Shown in pieces: positions 1 through 9,330 of a stretch of 64,000 nucleotides of DNA. Each line of letters begins with the position of its first letter. Within the stretch, counting starts at the first letter, position 1. Source of the stretch: Thiomicrospira sp. WB1 (lineage in GTDB: Bacteria; Pseudomonadota; Gammaproteobacteria; Thiomicrospirales; Thiomicrospiraceae). A program made the position numbers and the translations under genes. The notes beneath the pieces are model-generated. The model saw only the letters and a program-made list of their open reading frames with translations, was not told where the DNA came from and searched no databases. Location of the stretch: assembly GCF_001507535.1 (NCBI RefSeq), contig NZ_LQBN01000002.1:434001-498000 (forward strand), in the 5' to 3' direction.

Positions 1-2
1 CC

Positions 3-986
3 GGTCTTCAAGCAATCAATCAACAGCAGACACCACCATGGCAAGCGTTGACTCAGTTTCAGCCGATCAAAGAAACCACCGTTGACGCGGAATACCTCGG
101 TTTTCAGGTGGCAACGCGCATCAATGCCGCGAGCCGGGTGAGCGACGTCAAGACCGCTTTTGATTTTTTGAATGCGCCAGACCTGTCAAGCGCCCAATCA
201 GCGCTGCAGCAACTCGAAGCCGACAATCAAGAGAGACGTGCCCAGCAATCTCAAATGCTGGAACAGGCTGATGCCATCGCTAAAGAACTGTACCACGAAA
301 ACAAATTTTCGCTCTGCCTGTCACTGGAAGGCAACGCTGGCATTCAGGGCATCATCGCCACACGCATTGGTGAGCGCTACCATCGCCCCACACTTGCCAT
401 GACCGACCTCAAGGACGGAACGCTGGCCGGCAGTGGCCGCGCGATTGTGCCAGCCGTCAATCTGAAACAGGCCTTTGAAACCATTGCCAGTGCACACCCG
501 GGTTTATTTCGCTCATTGGGCGGACACAGTGCGGCGGCAGGCTGCATGATTGAAAAAAGCGGGTTCGAGACGTTTGCTCGGGCCCTGGAAGAAGACATCG
601 CCAACCAGTTGAACCATCAACCGCCCATCCCACAACTGGAAACGGACGGCCATTTGGCGCCCGAAATGCTGTCACTGGCAACGGTTCAGGAAATCAATGC
701 GTTGGCCCCTTATGGAAGAGAATGGCCCAAGCCGTTGTTTTATGGCGATTTTTTAATCCTGCACTACCGCTGCATCGGCCAGACGCGAACCCACGTGGTA
801 CTGCAACTACAATCCCCAGATGGCAAACGTCATGAAGCCATCTGGTTCAATGCACTGCCCCAGGCCGGGGCGCCTTTTCCATTTGCGCTCAACAGTGTGG
901 TGCGTTGTGTCTACGAGCTCAGCGGCAAACGTTTTCGCGGGCGCGAAAGCCTGCAACTCAAAATCGCTCACATTCACTTGCCTTAA
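3..986 (+). CDS. recJ: Single-stranded-DNA-specific exonuclease RecJ (C-terminal part)
   Basis: The reading frame is open from the window edge, so only the last ~327 residues of a protein usually ~570-580 long are visible. RecJ is a 5'-3' single-strand exonuclease acting in mismatch repair and recombination in the cytoplasm. Visible are the RINAASR segment at the end of the DHH core (RINAAGR in many homologues), a charged linker helix, the DHHA1 domain with its GGHSAAAG motif, and the C-terminal OB-fold region. The catalytic DHH motifs lie upstream of the window. It converges on thrC with about 40 nt between stop codons. Proximity of recJ to hom/thrC is common in gammaproteobacteria. Confidence 0.95.
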   Translation, partial: GLQAINQQQTPPWQALTQFQPIKETTVDAEYLGFQVATRINAASRVSDVKTAFDFLNAPDLSSAQSALQQLEADNQERRAQQSQMLEQADAIAKELYHENKFSLCLSLEGNAGIQGIIATRIGERYHRPTLAMTDLKDGTLAGSGRAIVPAVNLKQAFETIASAHPGLFRSLGGHSAAAGCMIEKSGFETFARALEEDIANQLNHQPPIPQLETDGHLAPEMLSLATVQEINALAPYGREWPKPLFYGDFLILHYRCIGQTRTHVVLQLQSPDGKRHEAIWFNALPQAGAPFPFALNSVVRCVYELSGKRFRGRESLQLKIAHIHLP

Positions 987-999
987 AGCTAAGGCATCT

Positions 1000-1023
1000 C
1001 CCGAGCAAGCCCCCTCACTCGGG
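1000..1023. terminator. Inverted repeat between convergent recJ and thrC
   Basis: CCCGAG (1000-1005) and CTCGGG (1018-1023) form a 6-bp stem with a 12-nt loop between the two convergent stop codons. There is no adjacent T-run, so a terminator role is tentative. Confidence 0.3.
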
Positions 1024-1026
1024 TGC

Positions 1027-2517
1027 TCAGGCGTCGTCTTTTTTCAGAAACGACAAGATGGTCGGTTCAATGTCATCCTTGTCAATCAGGGTTGTCTGCG
1101 CAATCGGCAACTCAAACAAGCGATCGATTTGTGGCGAGATCCTGGAACCGCTCAACCTGGCCACGGCTTTCAGTGCTTCCACATCATGCTCGTAGGACTG
1201 GCCGCTCAATGCCTCGGCGATGATGGTTGAAAACTTGGTCCATTCCGCAGTGGAATAGGCAATGGTCATCAAGGAAGGATCTTTGCGCTGCGTCTCGTAA
1301 GGCTTCAAACAGGTCGCCGTATGTGGGCACATCAGATACCCTTCTTGCTCATACGCCTGTTGAATGTACTGCTTACCTTCGGCGTCGGTACAATAATCGG
1401 CTGCAAAAATCGCTTGAATCTCAGCCAGTTCCGAATCACTCAATTGATAATATTGCTCGCTGTCGAGCTGCTGCATCAACGCACGCGTACGCTCCGGGCC
1501 AAACAAATCAAACAAAATCCGTTCGATGTTGGACGACTTCAAAATATCCATCGCGGGGGATATGGTCGGAATCACATCACGGTCACGCAAATCATAACAG
1601 CCTGTCTCAATAAACCGCGTCAAGACGTTGTTTTGATTGGAGGCAATGTGAATCTGTTCCACCGGCAGCCCCATCTTGTAAGCATAATACCCGCCCAGTG
1701 CGTTACCAAAATTACCACTGGGCACATTGAGGTAGACCTTTTCACCAAGCGTAATGGCATTTTGTCGAACCAGAGCCAGGTAACTGTAAAGATGATAAAT
1801 CGTCTGGAAGATAATCCGCCCGAAATTCACCGAGTTGGCGGCGGACAGATGAATGGCTTCCTCTTCGAGCGTTTCACGGAACGAATCCGATGTCAGTAAT
1901 TTTTTCAGCGCGGTCTGCGCATCATCAAAATCACCGTGAATCCCAATGACTTTCAGATTGTCGGCGTTTTCAGTCACCATCTGCAGTCGCTGCACATCGG
2001 AGGTGCCGCCGTCCGGATACAAACAAGCCACCTGAACGTGGTCGCGGTTCTTGAACGTTTCCAGGGCTGCGGGTCCGGTGTCACCGCTGGTGGCCGCCAA
2101 AATCAGGTAATGTTCGTCTCGGGTTTCAGCGACGGCAGACAGAACCTCACCAAACGGCTGTAGGGCCATGTCCTTGAACGCGCGTGTGGGGCCGTGGAAC
2201 AGCTCACTGATATACAGATCATTGTAAAGCTTCACCACGGGCACCGGCTCGGAGGCGTCATCAAAATCATTGTAGCGTGCCACCGCCCGATCGATGACGG
2301 CTGGATCAATGTCAACGTCGAACGCTTCCAGCACGGCTTTTGCCAGGGTCTGATAATCGGAATCCAGATGCGCCTGCAAAAACGGCAATCCCAGCGTGGG
2401 TAAGGTCTCCGGCGAATAAAGACCGCCAAACGACGACATCGGGCTCAAAATGGCCTCGGAAAATGAAATCTGTGTCGGACGGTGTCCGTCATTGCCTCGG
2501 GTTTCAATAAAAGTCAT
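1027..2517 (-). CDS. thrC: Threonine synthase
   Basis: Converts O-phosphohomoserine to threonine with pyridoxal phosphate, the last step of threonine synthesis. The 496-residue protein has the N-terminal threonine-synthase segment (FGGLYSPETLP), the PLP-lysine motif GPTRAFKDMALQ with Lys115, the phosphate-binding ATSGDTGPAA loop, and the SGNFGNALGGY region. It is somewhat longer than the ~430-470 residues usual in gammaproteobacteria. It is the last gene of an alaC-hom-(374-aa gene)-thrC run on the minus strand, which fits coordinated aspartate-family amino-acid synthesis. Confidence 0.96.
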   Translation of the reverse strand: MTFIETRGNDGHRPTQISFSEAILSPMSSFGGLYSPETLPTLGLPFLQAHLDSDYQTLAKAVLEAFDVDIDPAVIDRAVARYNDFDDASEPVPVVKLYNDLYISELFHGPTRAFKDMALQPFGEVLSAVAETRDEHYLILAATSGDTGPAALETFKNRDHVQVACLYPDGGTSDVQRLQMVTENADNLKVIGIHGDFDDAQTALKKLLTSDSFRETLEEEAIHLSAANSVNFGRIIFQTIYHLYSYLALVRQNAITLGEKVYLNVPSGNFGNALGGYYAYKMGLPVEQIHIASNQNNVLTRFIETGCYDLRDRDVIPTISPAMDILKSSNIERILFDLFGPERTRALMQQLDSEQYYQLSDSELAEIQAIFAADYCTDAEGKQYIQQAYEQEGYLMCPHTATCLKPYETQRKDPSLMTIAYSTAEWTKFSTIIAEALSGQSYEHDVEALKAVARLSGSRISPQIDRLFELPIAQTTLIDKDDIEPTILSFLKKDDA

Positions 2518-2546
2518 GCGATGATCCTGTCACTGATTTGAGATCA

Positions 2547-3671
2547 TTATAGCTGATCTCTCTGTTTGATTGAGCGCGGCAAGCGCCAGAAACGGCGAGC
2601 TGTTTTGGGTGTCAGGTAATATTGCCCCAAGGTGCCAAGGTGCAGAAAAACCGATCCCAGCTCACCTGATTTCAGCCCCTTAAAAATGGGCGCAAACCAA
2701 TCTTTTTCCAAATCGGCCCACAGTGCCAATGCCTGCTCACGATCCACAAGCTCCGTCAGGGCAGGCAAGGTGGCCTCGACATCAACCAGTGAATGGCGAC
2801 AGTCAGGCGCCTGACGATGCTGTTTTAACCAGGCCTGGTAAGTTTGGCAAGGCGCCCAGGCCTGTGCATCCGTCAGCTGAGCCAAACCTTTCAGATACAG
2901 AGATTCGCCGGCGATGGCAGCCTGAGGACGCGCTTGAACCTTCTCGGAATCGACCACGCCTTCACCCCAAAACCAGACACCATTCGCTTGAGGGCGCCCC
3001 GCTTCCTGTCGGCGCTGATTCACCGGGTGCTGATGAAACAGCATTTGCGCTTCATTGATCAGACTGTGCCAATAGGTGGCCGCCGCGCCGGTGGGCAAGC
3101 GCTGATCCACGGACTGACCCGCGGCATCAATCAGATGAGTGGTCTGCAGGTCAATGGCCTGAGGCATCCCCAGCAACCAGATGTCCGGTGCCAGGTAATG
3201 CAGTTGCACCCCGTCTGATTCAAAATGCGCGTTAAACGATGCCAGCAACGCGCGCCCTTCGGCCTCGTCCAGCGCCAGCGTCTCGGGAGGGAAAAGGCGC
3301 AAAGTGTCCCGGTCGGGAATCATCTGCACCGGTGACACCACCACCCAAAACGGCATGTTGGCCACCCCTTCAGCGTCCTGTGGCAGCAAATGTGCAAGCA
3401 CCGGCGCTTCGGGCAAGGTTTGGGGTTGATGAAACAGGTAACTGGCCTGCGCCGCTTGCCCGTGTTTTTGGTCAGGGTAGCGGTCGCCGCGCGAGATCAG
3501 GCGTCGTCCAAATGGCCACAGCGCATTAAGCTGTTTGGCGCCCTCCCAGCTCGTGGCGGGTTCGCTTTGCTGCAGTACCTGAAACCAATCACCTGCCTCG
3601 GGCCACCACCAGGTCAGTGCCAGACGCTCAGGGGGAGGCGTTTGCGACGACGCCTCGTTGTGTTCAGGCAT
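2547..3671 (-). CDS. Conserved hypothetical protein, phosphoglycerate-mutase-like/RpfE-type regulatory protein family
   Basis: A 374-residue soluble protein whose ATG overlaps the hom stop codon by 8 nt, so it is translationally coupled between hom and thrC. The segment GVWFWGEG matches a signature I associate with proteins annotated as cofactor-independent phosphoglycerate-mutase-like or RpfE-type regulators, which often lie near recJ in proteobacteria. I see no complete metal-binding set of a true alkaline-phosphatase-type mutase, so no reaction should be assumed. The N-terminus (LALTWWWPEAGDW) is hydrophobic and Trp-rich but does not resemble a signal peptide. One copy of the ACCAGGCCTGGT palindrome lies inside the gene and encodes QAWLK. 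Confidence 0.55.
   Translation of the reverse strand: MPEHNEASSQTPPPERLALTWWWPEAGDWFQVLQQSEPATSWEGAKQLNALWPFGRRLISRGDRYPDQKHGQAAQASYLFHQPQTLPEAPVLAHLLPQDAEGVANMPFWVVVSPVQMIPDRDTLRLFPPETLALDEAEGRALLASFNAHFESDGVQLHYLAPDIWLLGMPQAIDLQTTHLIDAAGQSVDQRLPTGAAATYWHSLINEAQMLFHQHPVNQRRQEAGRPQANGVWFWGEGVVDSEKVQARPQAAIAGESLYLKGLAQLTDAQAWAPCQTYQAWLKQHRQAPDCRHSLVDVEATLPALTELVDREQALALWADLEKDWFAPIFKGLKSGELGSVFLHLGTLGQYYLTPKTARRFWRLPRSIKQRDQL
2828..2839. repeat. Iterated palindrome copy 1 (coding)
   Basis: Exact ACCAGGCCTGGT with TTTTA on its left arm, inside the 374-aa gene. The gene strand reads Tyr-Gln-Ala-Trp-Leu-Lys across it. Confidence 0.9.
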
Positions 3672-4983
3672 CCAGCGCGCCTACCCGAATGCGCATGATT
3701 TTGCCATCGATTTCCTCAAGCGCCTGTAAGGCTTCGACCGCCTGATTCAAAGAGCGCTCCGGCACTTCGTTGGTCAACATCACCAGGGTCGCATCATTGG
3801 GGTTCACCGCGGATGGCTCCTGGTGCAACAATTCAATATTGATGTCGTACTTGGCCAAAATGGTAGACACCTTCGCCAACACACCGGAATTATCATGCGC
3901 AAAGAATCGCAAATAATAGGCGGTTTCAATGTCTTCGATCGGTGACACCGACTGGCTGCTGAGGCTGTTGGCCGCAAAGCCAAGTGCCGGAACACGATCC
4001 TGAGCGGGTTGATGACGCCAGCGGATCACATCAATCAAATCGGCCACAACGGCACTGGCTGTGGGACCGCCACCGGCACCGGGGCCATAATAAAGAGTCG
4101 GTCCGACATGGTTGCCCTTGACCATCACCGCGTTCATCACCCCATTAATCTGTGACAACAGCACCGATTCCTGAACCAGTGTCGGATGAACCCGCAATGA
4201 AAAACCGTCGTCTGTGCGGCTGGCGATGCCCAGGTGTTTGATTTCATAACCGAGTTTTTGCGCAAACTGGATGTCTTCGGCCGTGACCTCGCTGATGCCT
4301 TCGGTATAAACCTTGTCAAACTGCAGTTCGATGCCGAACGCAATGGCAGCCATAATGGTCAGTTTGTGGGCCGCATCAATGCCCTCGACGTCAAACGTTG
4401 GATCGGCTTCGGCGTACCCCAACTCCTGAGCGGTTCTCAGCACCTGGTAAAAATCAGCTTCCGGCTCTTTCATCTCAGTGAGAATGTAGTTACCGGTGCC
4501 GTTGATGATGCCCGCCACCCATTCAATTCGATTGCCAGCCAGGCCTTCACGCAGGGCTTTGATGATAGGGATACCACCGGCCACGGCCGCTTCATAGGCC
4601 ACGATCACCTGATGTTTCTCCGCCAGCGCCAGCAATTCATTGCCGTGTTCGGCAATCAAGGCTTTGTTGGCGGTCACAATATGCTTGCCCTCTCCAATCG
4701 CCGCTTCCAGACATTTTTTTGCCAGAGTGGTGCCGCCCATCAGTTCCACGATCACATCAATCTCTGGGTGAGTGGCCACCGACATGGGGTCATCGGTCAA
4801 ACTCAGCGATTCGGTATCCAAACCACGAGCACGCTCGAGATCCCGCACGGCTGCGTGCGTGACCTCAACCGTAGTGCGCCCGCCCAGACGTCGTTCGATC
4901 TCTGCCAGGGTGTCTCGCAGGATCGTCAAGGTGGCGCCACCGACTGTTCCCAACCCGAGTAGTCCGACTTTGATTGTTTCCAC
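3664..4983 (-). CDS. hom: Homoserine dehydrogenase
   Basis: Reduces aspartate semialdehyde to homoserine, the branch point to threonine and methionine. The N-terminus carries the nucleotide-binding loop GLLGLGTVGG, the middle has the NGTGNYILTEM and PTFDVEGIDAAHK substrate/catalytic segments, and the C-terminal ~80 residues form an ACT domain (YLRFFAHDNSGVLAKV), consistent with threonine feedback. I prefer the GTG at 4983 because GGAG sits 5 nt upstream; the in-frame GTG at 4989 overlaps that ribosome-binding site. It is monofunctional: no aspartokinase domain is present. It lies 36-41 nt downstream of alaC in the same operon. Confidence 0.96.
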   Translation of the reverse strand: METIKVGLLGLGTVGGATLTILRDTLAEIERRLGGRTTVEVTHAAVRDLERARGLDTESLSLTDDPMSVATHPEIDVIVELMGGTTLAKKCLEAAIGEGKHIVTANKALIAEHGNELLALAEKHQVIVAYEAAVAGGIPIIKALREGLAGNRIEWVAGIINGTGNYILTEMKEPEADFYQVLRTAQELGYAEADPTFDVEGIDAAHKLTIMAAIAFGIELQFDKVYTEGISEVTAEDIQFAQKLGYEIKHLGIASRTDDGFSLRVHPTLVQESVLLSQINGVMNAVMVKGNHVGPTLYYGPGAGGGPTASAVVADLIDVIRWRHQPAQDRVPALGFAANSLSSQSVSPIEDIETAYYLRFFAHDNSGVLAKVSTILAKYDINIELLHQEPSAVNPNDATLVMLTNEVPERSLNQAVEALQALEEIDGKIMRIRVGALDA

Positions 4984-5024
4984 ACTCACTCCAATTTTTT
5001 TAACCGATTCGATTTTCTAATTGA

Positions 5025-6212
5025 TTACAACAATCCGTCTTTGCGGAACATGTCGCGTATCCCACGGATAGCCTGACGAGTCCGGTGCTCGTTTTCGATC
5101 AGGCCAAACCGGACAAACTCATCACCATAATCGCCAAAGCCGATGCCGGGTGAAACCGCCACCTTGGCTTCGCTCAACAGTTTTTTGGAAAATTCCAGCG
5201 AGCCCATTTCCTTGTAGGCTTGGGGAATCGGCGCCCACACAAACATGGTCGCCTTGGGGGGCTCGACTTCCCAGCCCAGAGCATTCAAGCCCTGGCACAG
5301 CACATCGCGGCGGGATTTATACATGTCACAGATTTCCTGCACACAATCCTGTGGGCCTTCCAGCGCAGCAATTGCAGCGACCTGAATCGGGGTAAAGGTC
5401 CCATAATCCAGATAAGATTTCATGCGCTTGAGGGCATGCACCAATTCCGGGTTACCCACCATAAAGCCGACCCGCCAGCCTGGCATGTTGTAGCTTTTTG
5501 ACAGCGTAAAAAATTCCACCGCAATGTCTTTGGCGCCCGGCACTTCCATAATCGACGGCGCTTTATAACCGTCAAACACAATGTCGGCGTATGCCAGATC
5601 ATGAATCACCCAGATGTCGTGCTCTTTGGCGATGGCAATGACTTTTTCAAAAAACTCCAGATCCACGGTCTGCGTGGTCGGGTTGCCGGGGAAATTCAGC
5701 ACCAGCATTTTGGGTGTGGGCCAGGATTCCTTGATCGCTTTTTTTAGTTCTTCAAAGAAATCCACATCCGGGGTCAGACGCACATGGCGGATATCGGCCC
5801 CGGCGATCACAAACCCATAAGGGTGAATCGGGTAAGCGGGATTCGGCACCAATACCGTGTCACCTTTGTCGACCGTTGCCAGCGCCAAATGCGCCAGGCC
5901 TTCTTTGGAACCGATGGTGACCACGGCCTCGGTGTCCGGGTCCATGTCCACGTCATAACGGCGCTGATACCAGTCGCAGATGGCTTTGCGCAAGCGCGGG
6001 ATCCCTTGCGACACACTGTAGCGATGCGTGCCTTCGCGCTGCACCACTTCGACCAGTTTTTCAACAATGTGTGACGGGGTATCCTGGTCGGGATTGCCCA
6101 TGCCGAAGTCAATAATGTCTTCACCACGGCGGCGGGCGGCGGCTTTCAGCTCACCGACAATATTGAACACATAAGGAGGTAATCGATGAATCCGTTGAAA
6201 CTCGTCCGTCAC
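5025..6212 (-). CDS. alaC: Alanine/glutamate-pyruvate aminotransferase, AlaC type
   Basis: A fold-type I PLP aminotransferase of 395 residues. It shows the NFPGNPT motif (about 173-179), Asp205 for the pyridine nitrogen, the Schiff-base lysine Lys239 in [13 protein letters not shown], and the distal Arg in RFGLIEN. AlaC-type enzymes transaminate pyruvate with glutamate, and this subtype is often placed immediately upstream of hom as here. Start is GTG with AAAGG 8 nt upstream. It is the first gene of the alaC-hom-thrC run and has a good promoter about 90 nt upstream. Exact substrate in this organism is inferred. Confidence 0.88.
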   Translation of the reverse strand: MTDEFQRIHRLPPYVFNIVGELKAAARRRGEDIIDFGMGNPDQDTPSHIVEKLVEVVQREGTHRYSVSQGIPRLRKAICDWYQRRYDVDMDPDTEAVVTIGSKEGLAHLALATVDKGDTVLVPNPAYPIHPYGFVIAGADIRHVRLTPDVDFFEELKKAIKESWPTPKMLVLNFPGNPTTQTVDLEFFEKVIAIAKEHDIWVIHDLAYADIVFDGYKAPSIMEVPGAKDIAVEFFTLSKSYNMPGWRVGFMVGNPELVHALKRMKSYLDYGTFTPIQVAAIAALEGPQDCVQEICDMYKSRRDVLCQGLNALGWEVEPPKATMFVWAPIPQAYKEMGSLEFSKKLLSEAKVAVSPGIGFGDYGDEFVRFGLIENEHRTRQAIRGIRDMFRKDGLL

Positions 6213-6300
6213 GCCTGAAACCTTTGCCTAAGTCAATGAATGAACCGCTTGATTGGATGAGGTACCCAAAGCGGAGATTGCGCATGAAAATAAACTGTAA

Positions 6301-6328
6301 ATGATACAGAAACGAAAAAATTCGTCAA
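6301..6328 (-). promoter_or_regulatory. Sigma-70-like promoter for the alaC-hom-thrC operon
   Basis: On the minus strand TTGACG (6328-6323) and TATCAT (6306-6301) are separated by 16 nt, about 90 nt upstream of the alaC GTG. The leader between them and the gene shows no obvious attenuator. Confidence 0.6.
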
Positions 6329-6402
6329 TGAAAACTGCGCCCCATCAAGGCTGAACGCATTTTTTGATAAACTAATCCGACACAAGTCACACAGGGGCAC
6401 CC

Positions 6403-6786
6403 ATGAAATTCACCGAACACCGAGACAGCCAAGTCTACACCGTCAAGCAATATCAACCAGGCCTGGTCAAAATCAATGATTTCACCCTGAATCATAGCTG
6501 TGCAATCAGCCAGCACGAGATTAAAGAAGATTGGGATTGCCCCGACATCACCTCGCTGAATGCCAGCCATCTTGACGACCTGCTGGCCTTTTCCCCCGAA
6601 GTGATTCTACTGGGAACTGGCGAAACCCAGCGTTTTCCCGACCCGGCTCTACTCGCACACTGTGCCGCCCAGGGCATTGGCGTGGAAGTGATGACCAACC
6701 TGGCCGCATGCCGCACCTACAACGTACTGACCACAGAAGACCGGGAGGTGGTCCTGGCACTGATCATATCAGAAGACGCCGATTGA
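6403..6786 (+). CDS. Mth938-like domain protein (DUF498)
   Basis: A 127-residue soluble protein with the hallmarks of the Mth938/NDUFAF3-like fold: the LLGTGETQRFP turn and the C-terminal GIGVEVMTNLAACRTYNVL segment. Its bacterial function is unknown; eukaryotic relatives help assemble respiratory complex I, but that role cannot be transferred. It is divergent from alaC and monocistronic. The ATG is preceded by a short purine-rich stretch (CAGGGG). It contains a palindrome copy read in another frame, encoding Gln-Pro-Gly-Leu-Val-Lys. Confidence 0.85.
   Translation: MKFTEHRDSQVYTVKQYQPGLVKINDFTLNHSCAISQHEIKEDWDCPDITSLNASHLDDLLAFSPEVILLGTGETQRFPDPALLAHCAAQGIGVEVMTNLAACRTYNVLTTEDREVVLALIISEDAD
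6456..6467. repeat. Iterated palindrome copy 2 (coding)
   Basis: Exact ACCAGGCCTGGT followed by CAAAA, inside the Mth938-like gene. It is read here in a different frame from the QAWLK copies. Confidence 0.9.
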
Positions 6787-6980
6787 GCTTGCGTATGCAT
6801 GACCAAACGCCCCGTCGCCTTTATCAATCAACACACGGGCGCGGATGCTGAAACCATTTGCATGCTTGTCGTCATGCGCGCCTCACTGGGTTCATCATGA
6901 TCTTTTGCCGGACAGACGGCCTTGACACACAAACGTTTAGCTGCCAACCTTGAACCGAAACGGAATGACAAAGGAGTGGT

Positions 6981-7490
6981 ATGCAAAAAATTGCTTTATT
7001 GGTGGAAGAGACCGTTGAAGACATTGAATTTCTGTACCCCTACTACCGTTTTCAGGAAGCCGGATACGACGTGGATGTGATCTCACAAACTCAAAAAGAA
7101 GTCCGCGGCAAAAAAGGCGGGACGTTTAAAGCTGACAAAAGCATTAAAAGCATCCAAAGTGATGACTATGAGCTGGTCTTTGTTCCCGGCGGCTATGCAC
7201 CCGACAAGCTTCGAACCAATCCGCAGATCACCGCGTTCGTCAAAGAAATAAACGAGCGAAAAAAACCGGTGGCTGCGATTTGTCACGGGCCTTGGGTGCT
7301 CGCCTCAGCGGGGGTCTGTCAGAATCGAAAAATGACCGCTTTTCCATCGATCCAAGACGACTTGGTCAATGCGGGTGCCACCTATACCGGCGACCCGGTC
7401 ACGGTGGATGACAACCTGATCACTGCCACGGACCCATCGGCGCTGCCACAAATGTTCCGAACCATCCTGAGCGTGCTCAAGCAAGGTTAA
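6981..7490 (+). CDS. DJ-1/PfpI family protein (YhbO/YraA type)
   Basis: A 169-residue DJ-1/PfpI superfamily member. The nucleophile-elbow motif AICHGPW places Cys101-His102 at the active site, and the N-terminal EETVEDIEF supplies the conserved acidic residue. Relatives are stress-linked and have been described as deglycases or proteases; the biochemical role is disputed, so only the family is claimed. A strong ribosome-binding site (AAAGGAG) sits 5 nt before the ATG. It is flanked by a 190-nt upstream gap in which I see no clear promoter, and by a stem-loop downstream. Confidence 0.88.
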   Translation: MQKIALLVEETVEDIEFLYPYYRFQEAGYDVDVISQTQKEVRGKKGGTFKADKSIKSIQSDDYELVFVPGGYAPDKLRTNPQITAFVKEINERKKPVAAICHGPWVLASAGVCQNRKMTAFPSIQDDLVNAGATYTGDPVTVDDNLITATDPSALPQMFRTILSVLKQG

Positions 7491-7497
7491 CGCATTC

Positions 7498-7521
7498 GGC
7501 TGGCCTCGTTATTGGCCAGCC
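7498..7521. terminator. Stem-loop between convergent DJ-1 gene and hydrolase gene
   Basis: GGCTGGCC (7498-7505) and GGCCAGCC (7514-7521) form a perfect 8-bp stem with an 8-nt loop directly between two convergent genes. It lacks a clear T-run but is well placed to serve both directions. Confidence 0.5.
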
Positions 7522-7530
7522 ACCCAGCCT

Positions 7531-9168
7531 CTAAGGCATTTCCTCAAAGTGTGCCCGCAAACGGTTCAACTCTGCGTCCTCCCAATCTTTGGGTTCGCTC
7601 AGGGCCAACCAGGCATCAAAATAATGCTCGGCGGCATACTCATGACCGTAACCCGGTGGCGCTTTTCCCACCGCCATGTCGGCCGCCAGTTGCAGCATGG
7701 TGACAATGGGAAACCAGCGCAATTCCGATGACACATCGGGGCCGCGTGGTGACTCCAGCCAGTCGGGTTGCTGATAAAACGAATCCGGTGAAAAAAAGGT
7801 AATCGGGTCACTGGCATACTGCAAAAACGCAATTCGAAAGTCCCCCCAGGGCGCTGGCCCCTGGTTCAGCCCACCCGACTGATTGGCAAACCGAATCACT
7901 GAATCGTCGCGAAAACGCGGCAACCACTGCGGCGAATCTGGGCGACGTCGCTGAGTCGCCTCGCGCCAGGTGTCCATTCGAAACGGCGGCCCGACCCATA
8001 ACGCGCCGTCAAAGGGCGCATCAATGATGTCAAAAAAGTCAAATGAGGCGTCCAGATTCATCGCGCCCAGACTCAACCCAAACAGGTAAAACGCGGGGCG
8101 CTCTGTTTCCGGCAGCTCGCGCCAACGGCCGTAAACCGCCTGAAACAACGCACGGGTATTTTCCACCGCATACTCACCATCGGCCATCACGGAGATTGGG
8201 CTAGGCAGGTAGCTGTATTGAGCGGCCACACTGGCCACATCGCCCTGATGCAAATACTCCATCGTCTCGACACCTGACGGATCGATCCAGCCGGTGCCAG
8301 TGGGCACAATCAACACCAGCGTCGAACGCTCGAACCCACCGACCCGCTCAAGCTCGGCTAATGCCAGATCGGCCCGTTTTTCGGGCGTTTCAGCAGAGTT
8401 AAGCCCCGCATACACACGCAAGGGAGCTTGTGTGGTCTCATCGGTGAAGGCTGCGATCTCATCCGCCGTGGGCACATTCGCCAGATAACGACGCCCCTGG
8501 CGCCCGAGCGTCTGCCATGGGATCAATGAATCAGGACTGCCTGCCTGCAAAGCGCCCTCTGGTCTGGGTTGCTTGACCTCCATCAGTGCATCAAGCTGTT
8601 GATAGGAATAATCCACCTTTTCCAGAACCGTGGCAAACAACACCCCGTCCACCAACGCCCAGAACAGCGAAAACGACAGTAAGAGTCCGGTGACCACCGA
8701 TACCCGGTGCGGGACCACCCGACGCAAATGGCGTGAAAAAAATCGCCAGAGCGCAAGAAACCCTTTTCCAAACAACAAGGCCGTCAGAAACACCAATGAG
8801 GCAATCAGACCCACCCAGAGGGCTCGTACGCCCTCAACCGGTGCCATGCCCATCAGGACGCGCACCGAATTTTGCCAATCACTGGCTTGTATCAGAAAGC
8901 TGATCGCCAGTAGGCCACAAAGCGTCGCGACCACCCGCTTGATCCAGCGCTGCCACCGACCGGATGGAAACGGCAGTTCAAAATAATGCCATATCCACCA
9001 AGCCAGCACCCCAACCGCATAGCCAGAGGCCATGGAAACACCGGAAATCACACCCTGAACCGTCTCGCCACGCGGCACCAGACTCGGAGTCAGAGACAAT
9101 GCAAAAAACGCCGTGCCGACGATCAGCCCAATGGTAGAAAAGTGTCGTCCGATTCGAATATTTTTCAC
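7531..9168 (-). CDS. Membrane-anchored alpha/beta-hydrolase (Abhydrolase_9-like)
   Basis: A 545-residue protein. The N-terminal ~200 residues hold several hydrophobic helices (for example TAFFALSLTPSLVPRG, GYAVGVLAWW, FSLFWALVDGVLF). The C-terminal half has an alpha/beta-hydrolase nucleophile elbow, FGLSLGAMN. The arrangement, including SLVPRG followed by GVISGVSMASGYAVG, matches the Abhydrolase_9 family with its own N-terminal membrane domain. The catalytic domain probably faces one membrane side, but the substrate is unknown. It is transcribed alone, converging on the DJ-1 gene. Confidence 0.75.
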   Translation of the reverse strand: MKNIRIGRHFSTIGLIVGTAFFALSLTPSLVPRGETVQGVISGVSMASGYAVGVLAWWIWHYFELPFPSGRWQRWIKRVVATLCGLLAISFLIQASDWQNSVRVLMGMAPVEGVRALWVGLIASLVFLTALLFGKGFLALWRFFSRHLRRVVPHRVSVVTGLLLSFSLFWALVDGVLFATVLEKVDYSYQQLDALMEVKQPRPEGALQAGSPDSLIPWQTLGRQGRRYLANVPTADEIAAFTDETTQAPLRVYAGLNSAETPEKRADLALAELERVGGFERSTLVLIVPTGTGWIDPSGVETMEYLHQGDVASVAAQYSYLPSPISVMADGEYAVENTRALFQAVYGRWRELPETERPAFYLFGLSLGAMNLDASFDFFDIIDAPFDGALWVGPPFRMDTWREATQRRRPDSPQWLPRFRDDSVIRFANQSGGLNQGPAPWGDFRIAFLQYASDPITFFSPDSFYQQPDWLESPRGPDVSSELRWFPIVTMLQLAADMAVGKAPPGYGHEYAAEHYFDAWLALSEPKDWEDAELNRLRAHFEEMP

Positions 9169-9260
9169 CTCTGATCAAAGCAAGTGACAGACACTGCAAG
9201 CCATTTCTTACTTTCAACGAACGTTTAAAACTCTAATTAAGTTTGAAAAACCGTTTTAAC

Positions 9261-9275
9261 TCATTGTAACAATGA
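9261..9275. promoter_or_regulatory. Operator-like inverted repeat upstream of the hydrolase gene
   Basis: TCATTGT-A-ACAATGA is a 7-bp inverted repeat around one base, in the AT-rich gap between yqaA and the hydrolase gene. A related CATTGT/ACAATG pair occurs at 22250-22264. No regulator can be named. Confidence 0.3.
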
Positions 9276-9291
9276 ATAAAACCTGTTTTTA

Positions 9292-9303
9292 ACCAGGCCT
9301 GGT
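9292..9303. repeat. Iterated palindrome copy 3 (intergenic)
   Basis: Exact ACCAGGCCTGGT with a TTTTTA left arm, located downstream of yqaA and upstream of the hydrolase gene. Confidence 0.9.
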
Positions 9304-9330
9304 GAATCGACAAGAGAGGATTGTAGTCGT

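Noticed and set aside
1321-1899. Open frame of 192 codons on the plus strand inside thrC
   Set aside because: It is antisense to a well-conserved gene, has no ribosome-binding site and no recognisable domain.
4234-4962. Open frame of 242 codons opposite hom
   Set aside because: Shadow of the homoserine dehydrogenase gene, with no family features.
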